Shown here: positions 23,735-32,156 of the stretch, one piece after another
Layout of the letters: each line of letters opens with the position of its first letter
How positions within the stretch are numbered: the stretch's first letter is position 1
Assembly (NCBI GenBank): GCA_965228005.1
Contig: CBDDGV010000003.1
Span: forward strand, 868,001 to 932,000
Length of the DNA stretch: 64,000 nucleotides
Direction: 5' to 3'
DNA from: JBCCXZ01 sp965228005
GTDB lineage: Bacteria > Planctomycetota > Planctomycetia > Pirellulales > Lacipirellulaceae
The notes under the pieces: model-generated
What the model was told of the DNA's origin: nothing
The model's input: only the letters and a program-made list of their open reading frames with translations
Databases searched by the model: none
Translations under genes and position numbers: made by a program

Positions 23735-24853
23735 CTAGTAGACCCCAACGGTGGTCGCCTCAGCTAGTCGGCGGAACGGCCTCACGCCGCTGATGCCGTC
23801 CCAGGGGTATTGTTCGCAGGGGGGCTCGCGTTCGCCTTCGTCCCGCTCCAGGAAGCCGGGGACGAAGAACTCTTTCGTGAGCGTGGTGAGCTTTGCGCGA
23901 CCGGTCTCGCCGTAACCAACCACCGCGTTGGTGTCGTCGAAATCCACCACCTCGACGACCGCACGGGGTTGCGGTGCGTAGTAGCTGATCTTGTAGGCGT
24001 TTTCGGCGGTCACCGGGGCGCTGCAGGCCAGGCCCATCAAGGTGTTGCCGTAGGTGGGCGTCATGTAGATGCCGCTCTCCTCGGGGGGGCCGCCGAAGAG
24101 TTCCTCCACGCAGAACTTGGTCCACTGGGGCGTGAACTCCGTGCCTCCGGAGAAGATGCCGGTTACGCCCTGCTCGGCGAGGCTGGTGCCGCGTTCTTCC
24201 AACTCGAGGCACAGAGCTTCGATGAGCTTCGGCGTGCCGAACATGCACTTGATGTCGTGGCCGGCCCCGAGGATGGTAATGGCCTGGTCGATGCAGTGTT
24301 TCTTGTAGGCCTCGAGGTGCTCCATCCAGCCCTTCTTGATGAGCTTGATGACCCAACGGGGGTCGAGGTCGATGCAGAACGAGATGCCGCCGCGGTGCTG
24401 GGCGAGGTGCTCGACCGCCAGCCGTAGGCGCCGGGGGCCCGAGGGGCCGAGCATCAGCCAGTTGGCGCCCTTGGGAAAGTACTCATCCGGGAGCGTCTCG
24501 CTGAAGAGCGAGTAGTCGGTGCGGAAGTCGTCGATCGCGATGCGGCTCTTGGGCACGCCAGTGGTGCCGCCGGTCTCGAAGACGTAGACCGGTTTGTCGG
24601 CCAGCCCCTGAGGGACCCAGCGGCGGACGGGGCCGCCGCGTAGCCATTCGTCCTCGAAGGGGTCGAACTTCTTCAGGTCTTCGTAGCAGCGGACCTCGGT
24701 GAGCGGGTCGAACTTCAGCTCGCGCTTCTTCTCGAGCCAGAATGGGCAGCCGGTCGACTCGTGGAAGTGCCAGGCGACCGTTTCCACCGTGTGGGCGTCG
24801 AGGACTTCGAGGGCTCGTGCGGACGCGGATTCGGCTGCTGGGGCCTCGCTCAC
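23735..24853 (-). CDS. LuxE-like acyl-adenylating (acyl-protein synthetase) protein
   Basis: A 372-residue ANL-superfamily adenylating enzyme. The phosphate loop is FETGGTTGVPKSR (93-104). Later conserved parts are GTPKLIEALCLELEERG, GIFSGGTEFTPQW and YMTPTYGNTLMGL, and GYGETGRAKLTTLT lies near the C-terminus. The length matches LuxE acyl-protein synthetases and is shorter than acyl-CoA or phenylacetate-CoA ligases, since the mobile C-terminal domain is reduced. LuxE activates a fatty acid and passes it to the reductase LuxC; an aldehyde dehydrogenase-type gene follows here after the GxxExxY cassette. GTG 24853 with AGAGGA upstream is preferred to GTG 24889. Confidence 0.72.
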   Translation of the reverse strand: MSEAPAAESASARALEVLDAHTVETVAWHFHESTGCPFWLEKKRELKFDPLTEVRCYEDLKKFDPFEDEWLRGGPVRRWVPQGLADKPVYVFETGGTTGVPKSRIAIDDFRTDYSLFSETLPDEYFPKGANWLMLGPSGPRRLRLAVEHLAQHRGGISFCIDLDPRWVIKLIKKGWMEHLEAYKKHCIDQAITILGAGHDIKCMFGTPKLIEALCLELEERGTSLAEQGVTGIFSGGTEFTPQWTKFCVEELFGGPPEESGIYMTPTYGNTLMGLACSAPVTAENAYKISYYAPQPRAVVEVVDFDDTNAVVGYGETGRAKLTTLTKEFFVPGFLERDEGEREPPCEQYPWDGISGVRPFRRLAEATTVGVY

Positions 24854-25060
24854 GGGTTGGTTCCTCTTACAGGAGCGGCGTAGAAACACATGCTGCGCAT
24901 ACGCCGACGATACCGGTCGTCGCGCGGGGTGACAACTGTGTAGCGAGAGAACCGCGGCGATGGCCGCGGCGCAACGAGGCGGGCCTGTTGCTCCGGGGGC
25001 GACAAGGCTCGCAGTTTGCCCGAAAGGCGCAGCCCAGGAGTCGTACCTGAAGCTGGCCGA

Positions 25061-25528
25061 CTACTGCTTTTCAGAGTCGGCGTTGGGAGAAACGCTGAGC
25101 TGGGCGAGCACCTGGATCACGCCGTTGAGGTGTGCCAGTCGCGGACCGAAGCGGTCGACGAACTCGTTCAGCATGAACTCACCGTCGATCATCTCCTCGG
25201 CGGTGTCGTTGATTTCCTCGGTGATGCGCTCGAGGTACTCCAGCTGCACGCGGCTGAGCGATTCGGCGGCCTCGCGGCAGGAGTGCGCCAGACGCGGGTT
25301 CGCGGTCCGCCATTGCTTGAGTTCTTGGCTCCGTTGCTTCTGCTGGGCCGCCATCACCGAAACCAGCTCTTCGAGGATCTCGTTCGTGCGGTCCTGAGCC
25401 GCGAGCACCTCTCGAAGAAGTTCGGACTGCTCAGCCTGCTGACCGACAGAGGTTTCTGTGGGTTCCGCGCCAGCGGAGACATCAACCTGGGAGAAAATCG
25501 TGGCAGCGGGAGGCTGGCTTTGCGACAT
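25061..25528 (-). CDS. Hypothetical helical (coiled-coil) protein
   Basis: A 155-residue protein that I do not recognise. After a Ser/Pro/Gln-rich lead of about 25 residues it is almost wholly helical and charged (SELLREVLAAQDRTNEILEE, RVQLEYLERITEEINDTAEE, FVDRFGPRLAHLNGVIQVLA), with heptad-like spacing suggesting coiled coils. No signal peptide or membrane segment is seen. It stands alone, with 200 bp or more of non-coding sequence on both sides. Confidence 0.65.
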   Translation of the reverse strand: MSQSQPPAATIFSQVDVSAGAEPTETSVGQQAEQSELLREVLAAQDRTNEILEELVSVMAAQQKQRSQELKQWRTANPRLAHSCREAAESLSRVQLEYLERITEEINDTAEEMIDGEFMLNEFVDRFGPRLAHLNGVIQVLAQLSVSPNADSEKQ

Positions 25529-25844
25529 ATCAACAACGGCCTTTCATGGGCGTCTGTCTAGACTCGGCGGCAGGGCTAGAAAGCCCGGCGTGTGCAGCAG
25601 ACGGGACGCTCCGGCGACGGTGATTAGAAATGCGAGCGAAGTGGCTTGTCGACAGGATACCCGACTGGGGTGCTTGCGAGGAAGGAGCGTCGGAGGGCGA
25701 GCCGGCTTCAACTGGCGGTTTGTAGAGAGGGTTATCTGACTAAACCCGCGTATCCGACTCAGACATCAGTGTAGTCGAGATCGCGGATTTTTCCACTCCA
25801 GGGCAGGCTTGCTGAACTACTGCCCGCGGAAGGCCTTACGGCAG
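25529..25844. other. 316-bp gap without recognisable gene
   Basis: The gap contains a GGGCAG/CTGCCC stem near 25801-25826 and the GCCGTAAGGC element on the minus strand at 25833-25842, 3 bp beyond the stop of the membrane protein gene. No T-run follows either on the minus strand. Nothing coding is seen. Confidence 0.5.
25833..25842 (-). repeat. GCCGTAAGGC element
   Basis: On the minus strand the 10-mer GCC-GTAA-GGC lies directly after the stop of the gene at 25845. It is the same core and sense relative to its gene as the copy after the patatin gene. Confidence 0.45.
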
Positions 25845-26762
25845 TTAAAAGTAGCGGCGGAGCAGCGTGTCGAGCGTTTGATCGATCTGATCATTAGTTT
25901 CCGCCAAATCCGTCAGGTCTGTCGGCTCGCCGCGAGGATCTCCGGGCTGCCCGGGGACCCGGAATCCGCCCCAGTCGAGCCGCACAGGCCATTGCTGTAG
26001 TGCGGCGGTTTGGTTGACTCGCTGCATAATCCGCAGCGCCCAGAAGGCGCCGAATGCGTCGCGGAATGCTATCCAGCGTTCGGAAGACCGGAACCATGCT
26101 GACTCCTCAGCATCGGGAATCTCTGGTGTTCGCGTCCTGCTAGCACAGACGCTTCGCGTGACAGCGCCGACGGCGAGAAGCACGAGCGATGATCCCACCA
26201 AAGCCCTCAGGCCGCTGCTGCCGACGGAGCTTTGGGCTATCCATTCATAGAGAAGGGTCGCGTGGCCGACCGTAGCGAGCAGGGCTGCGCTGCGGAACCG
26301 TGTTGGGACGTAGTTGAGCGGCGTCAGGCAGAGCAGCCCGCAGAGGAAGAGTCTCCACGCGGTGAAGAGCTCCACCCGCTCGGCCGAGGCGGTGGCAAGG
26401 CCCTGCAGGGCGGGCCAAATCAGTACCAGCCACAGCGAGGCGACGATCCACTGCCAGCCGCGGTCCTGCGGCCGCTTTGCGCCGAGCAGCGCCATGATCG
26501 GCGTAAAGAGCCCGGCCGCGGCCGCGTACCGGATCAGCGAACCTCCGAAGCCTTGTCCGCCTTCTCCTGCCGACGCGACCCAGGCCTCGCTTGCGGTGAG
26601 AAACGTGAGCGAAAGGAACAGCCAAAGCAGCGGGGCGAGCAGGGTGGTTCCCCGCGCACGCGGGATCAACACGCCTGCCAGGCAGGCTGAAACACCAGCC
26701 GCGGCCGCAGCGCAGCCGTGGGCTATCGGAGTCCAGGTCGTTCCGTCTGCGGGGATTGTCAT
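25845..26762 (-). CDS. Polytopic membrane protein of unknown function
   Basis: About 305 residues from ATG 26762, with six to eight predicted helices (for example TTLLAPLLWLFLSLTFLTA, WQWIVASLWLVLIWPALQGL, SSLVLLAVGAVTRSV). A soluble C-terminal tail of about 80 residues follows (WFRSSERWIAFRDAFGAFWA), ending in an Asp-rich segment. I do not recognise a family. The tail pattern 'WxxFRDxFGxxWALRxxxRxN' is suggestive of a conserved planctomycete protein, but this is an impression only. A TTG at 26810 is an alternative start. Confidence 0.65.
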   Translation of the reverse strand: MTIPADGTTWTPIAHGCAAAAAGVSACLAGVLIPRARGTTLLAPLLWLFLSLTFLTASEAWVASAGEGGQGFGGSLIRYAAAAGLFTPIMALLGAKRPQDRGWQWIVASLWLVLIWPALQGLATASAERVELFTAWRLFLCGLLCLTPLNYVPTRFRSAALLATVGHATLLYEWIAQSSVGSSGLRALVGSSLVLLAVGAVTRSVCASRTRTPEIPDAEESAWFRSSERWIAFRDAFGAFWALRIMQRVNQTAALQQWPVRLDWGGFRVPGQPGDPRGEPTDLTDLAETNDQIDQTLDTLLRRYF

Positions 26763-27037
26763 AACCGGGGTAACGGTCGTGCCGATTGGCGAAGGGTTCC
26801 GTGTCGGCAAAGAGTGCCGGGTTGGGTTTGCTCACCCCTTGAACGTAACCCATGTTTCCTCAGCGAAACATGAGGGGCGGCGAGTGGCCCAGACGGATCG
26901 GAAACACCCCGCTTCAGTTCCCCTCACGGGCTGCGGCGGAGGACCGGTTTTCCGGGCTCCCAGACCGTCCTACACCGGTGTTCGTCGTGGCTGCGCCTAC
27001 TGGGGAGTGCGGCGCGTCACGGCGACACCGGCCGAAT

Positions 27038-27088
27038 TGGCCCCTGTCTGGGCTCCGTCCGGGGCGCCGGGCAGGGGCCGCTTTTTTG
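27038..27088 (+). terminator. Plus-strand rho-independent terminator, first
   Basis: GGCCCCTGTC (27039-27048) pairs with GGCAGGGGCC (27070-27079), ten pairs with one wobble, followed by GCTTTTTT. No plus-strand protein gene lies upstream in the gap. Confidence 0.7.
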
Positions 27089-27246
27089 GAGCCTGCGGGA
27101 AAACCGCCAGAACGCTCTTCAGCGTTGTACTCCCGAGGGCCGATATAGCTGACGTAAGGAAACGGGAGGGCGGAGCACGCCAGTGCTTCGCTTCAGGATA
27201 GAGGTCACGGCAGGGCGACGGATCGGCCTGCCGTGACCTTTTTTTC
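27089..27246 (+). ncRNA. Candidate small structured RNA of unknown family
   Basis: Between the two terminators, about 110 bases contain a run of local stems (GCGG-GAAAA-CCGC, AACGCT-CTTC-AGCGTT, CTCCCG/CGGGAG enclosing a 29-base loop, GGCG-GAGCA-CGCC), followed by the second terminator. It does not match SRP RNA, RNase P RNA, tmRNA or a riboswitch core that I know. The 5' end is unknown, and transcription may begin further left. Confidence 0.35.
27202..27246 (+). terminator. Plus-strand rho-independent terminator, second (strong)
   Basis: AGGTCACGGCAGG (27202-27214) and CCTGCCGTGACCT (27227-27239) form a perfect 13-bp stem followed by a run of T to 27245. Read on the minus strand there is no T-run, so it does not serve the TPR gene whose stop is 21 bp to the right. 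Confidence 0.85.
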
Positions 27247-27266
27247 TTTCTGCCTCAGCGCAGACG

Positions 27267-28679
27267 CTATTCGCTCTGGAGCTCTTCCAGCAGCTTCTCG
27301 GCCTGCTCTCGGTAGACGAAGAGGTTGCTCGGCTTGCCGACGACCTGCTCGAGGATCTGCTTGGCGTTCGGCTTGCTGTTCTGTTCCGCGAGCATCCGCG
27401 CGACGAGGTAGGACGAGTCCGGCGTCAGGCTGCCCGACTGAGCCCCCCTCTGGAGCGCTGCGCGCGAGTCTTGTGTGCGGCCCAGCTTGAAGAGCACCCA
27501 GGCAAGCGTGATGTTGGCTTGGGCGTTGTTGGGGTAACCGCGGGCATTGAGCTGGGCATGCCGGAGCGCCTTCTGCTGAGAGGCGGTGTCGTCTCGTTCA
27601 GCGAGCAGCAATGCCAGCCAGTTGGTGGCGCTCTCGTTCCCGGGTGAAATCGCCAGGACCTTGTTCAGGAGTTGCTCGGCCCGTTGGCTTTCGCCCCGCA
27701 TCTGGGCGATAACTCCAGTAAGCATGAGAGCTTCGATGGCGCTATCATCCTTAGCCAACAGAGCGCTAGCGATCTCATCGGCTTTATCCAGTTCCTGTTG
27801 TTGGATCAGCCAGCCAGCGTACGCCTGGGCGGTAGCCTTTTCCCCTTCGGTCTCTGAGTAAGCACGCTCGTAGGCTTTCCGCGCCTTGTCGAGATCACCG
27901 TCTTGGGTGAACAGGTTGCCCAACGCGACGTATGGGTAGGGCGCTCGGTCGGAGAGCTCCCGTGCCATCTTGAAGTGGTTGAACGCTTCCTTGGGCTTGC
28001 CCAGGCGGAAGTAGGTGACCGCGAGGCGCTGCAGGGCGGCGGCGTTGTCCGGGTCGATCTCTTTCCACTTCAGCAGCAGCTCGAGTGCTTCGTCCCATTG
28101 CTCGCGTCGTTCGAGTACGGCGGAGCGTCCCGCGAGCAGCTGGATATCGAATCTCTTGCGTCGCTTGTTGTTGGACGTGAAGTCCTCGACGATCGGCGCC
28201 GCAAACTCGAACAAGGCGCTGGCCTCGGTTGTTCGGCCCTGGCCAAAGGCTTGGTTCGCCATGATGAGGTAGGCCTCAGGGTCGGTAGGTTCTTCGGTGA
28301 CGACCCGTTCGAGCGAGACCATTGCCGCCTTCACGTTCCGCGCGGCAATCTGCATCTTTGCCAGGATCAGGTCGACCGGCGGCAGGCGTTTGGTCTCGCT
28401 GCGTGCGATCTCCAGGAACTCCCGTGCGCCCTGGATGTCTCCGTTCTTGAAACGCTGGATCGCGTTGTCGACGTTCGGGTAGTCCCGGTTTGAGAAGGAG
28501 ACGGCGTCGCCGACGAGCTCTTTGGCTCCGAACTCCTTCTTGGGAGTTGCGCCGGTGAGATCCTGGCCTGGCGTCGGGGGGGTCGTCTGCGCATCGGCGT
28601 GGAGCGGGCACAGCGCGACCAAGAGCCCCAAGGTTATCGTGAGCGTGCTGCAGAGTCGCCGGAGCAGAGTGGCGGGCAT
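27267..28679 (-). CDS. Secreted TPR-repeat protein
   Basis: A 470-residue protein with a signal peptide (LCSTLTITLGLLVALCPLHA, cleaved near ADA-Q). About ten TPR units follow from residue 75 to the end, for example NAAALQRLAVTYFRLGKPKE, YPYVALGNLFTQDGDLDKAR and NAQANITLAWVLFKLGRTQD. Such proteins are extracytoplasmic scaffolds. No enzymatic domain is visible, and no neighbour points to a specific complex. Confidence 0.78.
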   Translation of the reverse strand: MPATLLRRLCSTLTITLGLLVALCPLHADAQTTPPTPGQDLTGATPKKEFGAKELVGDAVSFSNRDYPNVDNAIQRFKNGDIQGAREFLEIARSETKRLPPVDLILAKMQIAARNVKAAMVSLERVVTEEPTDPEAYLIMANQAFGQGRTTEASALFEFAAPIVEDFTSNNKRRKRFDIQLLAGRSAVLERREQWDEALELLLKWKEIDPDNAAALQRLAVTYFRLGKPKEAFNHFKMARELSDRAPYPYVALGNLFTQDGDLDKARKAYERAYSETEGEKATAQAYAGWLIQQQELDKADEIASALLAKDDSAIEALMLTGVIAQMRGESQRAEQLLNKVLAISPGNESATNWLALLLAERDDTASQQKALRHAQLNARGYPNNAQANITLAWVLFKLGRTQDSRAALQRGAQSGSLTPDSSYLVARMLAEQNSKPNAKQILEQVVGKPSNLFVYREQAEKLLEELQSE

Positions 28680-29061
28680 CGGGATCGTACCTCTTGAATG
28701 AGTCGGAGTGACGCGGATCCAGACCGGCCGCGTTGGTTCTTGCCTGGGCGGGCGGCCAAGAATCTAATGTGACGCCCGGCCCCGTAGTCTAGACGATTGA
28801 GACCAGGCCTGCACGGAGCCGGAGGCGAGGCCCGGCCGGTGAGCCTGTCGGCGCTGTGCGTTTGTGTCGGTCGCGCAGGATGGGGGCCCGCTCCCGCTCG
28901 ACTCTCTTTGGGGGCCAGAATATACTGCCTACTCCTGCAAAGGTCGTGTTCAGCAGCCTTACGGCCGCGATTGGCCCGCCGGGACCCCTAAACGAGTTGA
29001 GACGCATCCTCCGCGGGCGTTGTTCCAAGAATCCTCACGATATTGCAAGCGGTAGGGCAGT
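28680..29061. other. Divergent intergenic region, 382 bp
   Basis: This gap separates the minus-strand TPR gene from the plus-strand ABC permease and must hold promoters for both. It contains the GCCGTAAGGC core on the minus strand (28956-28965, within a 13-base match to 12749-12761). No convincing -35/-10 pair or gene is visible. Confidence 0.45.
28953..28965 (-). repeat. GCCGTAAGGCTGC element
   Basis: Thirteen bases identical in reverse complement to 12749-12761 downstream of the patatin gene. It lies in the divergent promoter region rather than at a gene end. Confidence 0.45.
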
Positions 29062-30819
29062 TTGCTCGTCGGCCCCGTCTTTTCTCGCGAGCTGATGACC
29101 TCCCCTCGCGGGTGGCGTTTGTACTTTGCAAGGGCGATCTATGTGGGGTCGCTCTTCGGCTTGGTGCTAACCGCTTGGCTGATCCTGCTGGGTTCGTACA
29201 CGCTGGAAGGACCGGCCGCTCTGTCTCGTTTCGGCTCGGCGGTGTTTGCCGTGGTCGCACCGGTTCAGTTAGCGATGGCGATCGCCTTCTCGGCCCTGCT
29301 GACAGCAGCGGCGGTGGCGCAAGAGAAAGACCGCCGAACGCTGGAGCTGTTGCTGCTCTCGCGGCTCACCAACTCAGAGCTTGTGCTGGGCAAGCTCCTG
29401 GCCAGCATGCTCACGGTGTTGGTGCTCATCGCCGCCGCCACGCCTCTCATGGCATTGCTGACCCTGCTGGGCGGCGTTTCTCACAGCCAGGTGCTGCGCG
29501 TGCTGGGCGTCACACTGGCGGCGGCCGCTCTTGCGGGAAGCCTTGGTTCAATGGTCGCGCTGTGGCGTGAGAAGACTTTCCAGAGCCTCGCCGCTACTGC
29601 CATCGCTCTGGTGCTGTGGCTGTTCCTTGGAGAGGTCGTTGCCAGCGGTGTGGTCGGGACGGTTGGCGGAGCGTCGCCGGAAGACTTGGCCGCAGGGCTG
29701 AGCCCGTTCCGGGCCATGGCCGACGCCAACCGTACCGCGTGGAGCGACATCGCCTCATTCGCAGCGTTGGGCGGGCCTTCTGGGTTGTTCGTAGTCGTGG
29801 CGTCCGCCGCCGCGATCGCCCTCAACCTGTGGTCCATAGCTCGAGTACGCGTGTGGAATCCTACCCGAGAACTGCAGCCGTCCACCGAGACAGATACTTC
29901 TTCGAATCGTGGAGAGGAGGTCGATATCCACGCGGCGCCCGGACCGTCGCGGCACGTGTGGGATAACCCCATCCTGTGGCGGGAGGTCTGCACCTGGGCC
30001 TATGGCAAGAAGATCCTCTTTGTGCGTATCGGCTACTTGATTGTGTTCTCTGTCTGCGCTGTCGCGCTAACTGCAACAGACCCATTGGCGCGTCGTGGAG
30101 ACATGGTGCCTCAGGAAGCGTTGCCTTTGATCCCGCTCCTGGTGGTAAGCCTGGTGCTGGTCAACGCGCTGGCAGTGACTTCCATCACCAATGAACGCGA
30201 CCTGAAGGCGTTGGACCTGCTCCTGGTTACCGACCTCTCGCCGAAAGAGATCGTCTACGGCAAGCTCGGCGGGATTTTCTTCAACTCGAAAGAGATGCTC
30301 TTGCTGCCGTTAGCGCTGACGGTCTTCTTGTGGTGGTCGGGTACGCTGGGCGGTGAGAATCTGCTTTTCGTCGTGATCGGCCTCGTGATCGTTAACGCCT
30401 TTGTTGCGATGCTCGGGGTTCACTCGGGTATGACCTATCTGGCGTCCCGCTCTGCGGTGGCCGTGAGCCTGGGGACGGTGCTGTTCCTGCTCTTGGGGAT
30501 CGGTGTCTGCATGCGGATGATGATCGCCTTTCAGGGCTCCTTCTCCAATCAGCTGCAGGCCTTTCTCGCCTTCATGCTCGGCGGCGGGGCGGGGTTGTAC
30601 GTGGCGCTGGGCTATCGGAACGCCTCGCCCGCCATCGGTTGGGCAACCATACCCATGCCGTTCGCTTCGTTCTTCGCGATCACAAGCTTCCTCAACGGGG
30701 GTTACGGGTCGGCCTTCCTCGTGGCGGCAGGGATGTACGGCTTCGCGACCGCCGCGATGCTGGTGCCGGCAATCGCGGAGTTTGATGTAGCGACCGGAAG
30801 GACATCGGCTCAGGATTGA
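29062..30819 (+). CDS. ABC-2-type transporter permease
   Basis: A 585-residue polytopic membrane protein. It opens with VGPVFSRELMTSPRGWRLYF, the coupling region of ABC-2/NatB-type permeases. Two sets of about six helices are separated by a cytoplasmic linker near 265-310, and the segment KDRRTLELLLLSRLTNSELVLGK recurs in related form as NERDLKALDLLLVTDLSPKEIVYGK. This internal duplication indicates two fused ABC-2 half-permeases. The start is TTG 29062 after a GGTAGGG stretch. No ATPase gene is in the window, and the substrate is unknown. It overlaps the next gene by 4 bases. Confidence 0.82.
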   Translation: MLVGPVFSRELMTSPRGWRLYFARAIYVGSLFGLVLTAWLILLGSYTLEGPAALSRFGSAVFAVVAPVQLAMAIAFSALLTAAAVAQEKDRRTLELLLLSRLTNSELVLGKLLASMLTVLVLIAAATPLMALLTLLGGVSHSQVLRVLGVTLAAAALAGSLGSMVALWREKTFQSLAATAIALVLWLFLGEVVASGVVGTVGGASPEDLAAGLSPFRAMADANRTAWSDIASFAALGGPSGLFVVVASAAAIALNLWSIARVRVWNPTRELQPSTETDTSSNRGEEVDIHAAPGPSRHVWDNPILWREVCTWAYGKKILFVRIGYLIVFSVCAVALTATDPLARRGDMVPQEALPLIPLLVVSLVLVNALAVTSITNERDLKALDLLLVTDLSPKEIVYGKLGGIFFNSKEMLLLPLALTVFLWWSGTLGGENLLFVVIGLVIVNAFVAMLGVHSGMTYLASRSAVAVSLGTVLFLLLGIGVCMRMMIAFQGSFSNQLQAFLAFMLGGGAGLYVALGYRNASPAIGWATIPMPFASFFAITSFLNGGYGSAFLVAAGMYGFATAAMLVPAIAEFDVATGRTSAQD

Positions 30820-32156
30820 ACGTGGTGGATTGGTTCGTAGCCGCCAACCCTGTGTTCGCCGTTACCGTAAACGCGGGACAACCTTCTACTGTGGACCTCC
30901 TCCAAGAATCCGGCCCCTTGTTGGCTGCGATGGCGCTGCTTGCTGGAGCATCGGGGTTCTTTTCATCGAGCGAGGCCGCTCTGTTTTCTGTGCGGCCCGA
31001 TCAGCTCCGCCGTTTTGGTACCGAAGGGCGTAGCAGCCGTGCGGTTGTCGATCTGCTCTCGGACCCCGAGCGGCTGCTGACCGCAATCCTGTTCTGGAAC
31101 CTGATCATCAATATCGCGTACTTCGCTCTTTCATCCGTCGTCAGTCTCCAGCTGCAGGAGCAGGGCCGCCCCGCCGAGGCGGGCGCAGTTGCCGTGGGGT
31201 CGTTGATCGCCATCATCCTCTTCTGCGAGATGCTGCCCAAAACCGTCGGCGTCACCGGCCCGCATGCGGTGAGTAGACTCGTGAGCCTACCCTTGTCGGC
31301 ATCGGTGAGGGTGCTCGACCCGGTGGCCCCCATGTTCGGAACGGTCACGCGTGCGTTGAAGCGGGTCTTCCTGCCCCGGTTCGAGCCGGAGCCCTACCTG
31401 CAAGTACAGGACCTGGAGCGGGCTATCAGTCTATCGACCGCCGACCGCGAGTTGGCCGCGCTCGAGCACTCGGCTTTGCAGGAGATCGTGCGGCTTTCGG
31501 ACCAGACCGCAGAGGAACTGATGCGGCCGCGGCGCCACTACCAGCAATTCGCCCCCCCCGTCCATCTAGAGGACCTCGGCGGACAGCTCACGCGGAGCGG
31601 CTATGTGCTGGTGAGCGAGGCCGACTCGGACGAGATCGCCCGCGCAATCCCTGTGAAGCACCTCTGGAGCGTGCCGCGGCAACACCTGGAAGAGTTTGCC
31701 GTCGATGTCGTCTATGTGCCCTGGTGCGCGCCCGTAGCGGTCGTGTTCGACGAACTGCAGCGTCAGCGGCGCGAAGTGGCGGCCGTGGTCAACGAGCACG
31801 GTGAGACGGTCGGGATTGTCACAATCGAAGACCTCCTCGAGACGATCTTCTTGAGCGATTCGACCCGCAGCGGCCGGCTGATGGAGCGGTCGGCCATCCA
31901 CCCCCTTTGGGACGGCGGTTGGAGGGTGACGGGCATGACCGGCGTCAGGCGGATAGCCCGAGAGCTTGGGCTAGAGACTCCGGAGACAAAGAGCACGACT
32001 GTCGGCGGCGTGCTCCAGGAAGCGCTGCAGCGACTCCCCGAGACCGGCGACCGGGTCCGCTGGGGAGGGATTGAGTTCCACGTCGTCGAGGTCGGAGACG
32101 ACGGAACCCTGCTGGCGGAGATGACGCTGGCGGGACTCAAGGAGGACGAAGGATGA
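30816..32156 (+). CDS. CNNM/HlyC-CorC-family transporter protein (DUF21, CBS pair, CorC domain)
   Basis: A 446-residue protein with an N-terminal DUF21 membrane domain (AALFSVRPDQLRRFG, LLTAILFWNLIINIAYFAL, FCEMLPKTVGV). The following CBS-pair region includes VVNEHGETVGIVTIEDLLE. A C-terminal CorC/HlyC (transporter-associated) domain has TKSTTVGGVLQEALQRLPETGDRV. Members are linked to Mg2+ efflux or Co2+/Mg2+ homeostasis. The start is TTG 30816, overlapping the permease stop, or GTG 30822. The next gene is a shorter paralogue. Confidence 0.87.
   Translation: MNVVDWFVAANPVFAVTVNAGQPSTVDLLQESGPLLAAMALLAGASGFFSSSEAALFSVRPDQLRRFGTEGRSSRAVVDLLSDPERLLTAILFWNLIINIAYFALSSVVSLQLQEQGRPAEAGAVAVGSLIAIILFCEMLPKTVGVTGPHAVSRLVSLPLSASVRVLDPVAPMFGTVTRALKRVFLPRFEPEPYLQVQDLERAISLSTADRELAALEHSALQEIVRLSDQTAEELMRPRRHYQQFAPPVHLEDLGGQLTRSGYVLVSEADSDEIARAIPVKHLWSVPRQHLEEFAVDVVYVPWCAPVAVVFDELQRQRREVAAVVNEHGETVGIVTIEDLLETIFLSDSTRSGRLMERSAIHPLWDGGWRVTGMTGVRRIARELGLETPETKSTTVGGVLQEALQRLPETGDRVRWGGIEFHVVEVGDDGTLLAEMTLAGLKEDEG

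Larger units (their letters stand above)
26763..27266. other. 500-bp gap with plus-strand RNA structure but no plus-strand gene
   Basis: Both flanking genes lie on the minus strand, yet the gap holds two plus-strand intrinsic terminators (27038-27088, 27202-27246) and several stems: CATGTTTC/GAAACATG at 26849-26870, AACGCT-CTTC-AGCGTT near 27111-27126, CTCCCG/CGGGAG and GGCG-GAGCA-CGCC before the second terminator. Open frames across it resemble no family. One or two small RNAs are the simplest reading. Confidence 0.5.

Noticed and set aside
26850..27090. Gap sequence considered as RNase P RNA, tmRNA or a cobalamin riboswitch
   Set aside because: The conserved core strings of these RNAs (for example GAGGAAAGTCC or a tRNA-like 3' end) are not present.
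26314..27201. 295-codon plus-strand frame across the membrane protein gene and the following gap
   Set aside because: Half is antisense to the membrane protein gene, and it runs through a strong terminator stem; low-complexity composition.
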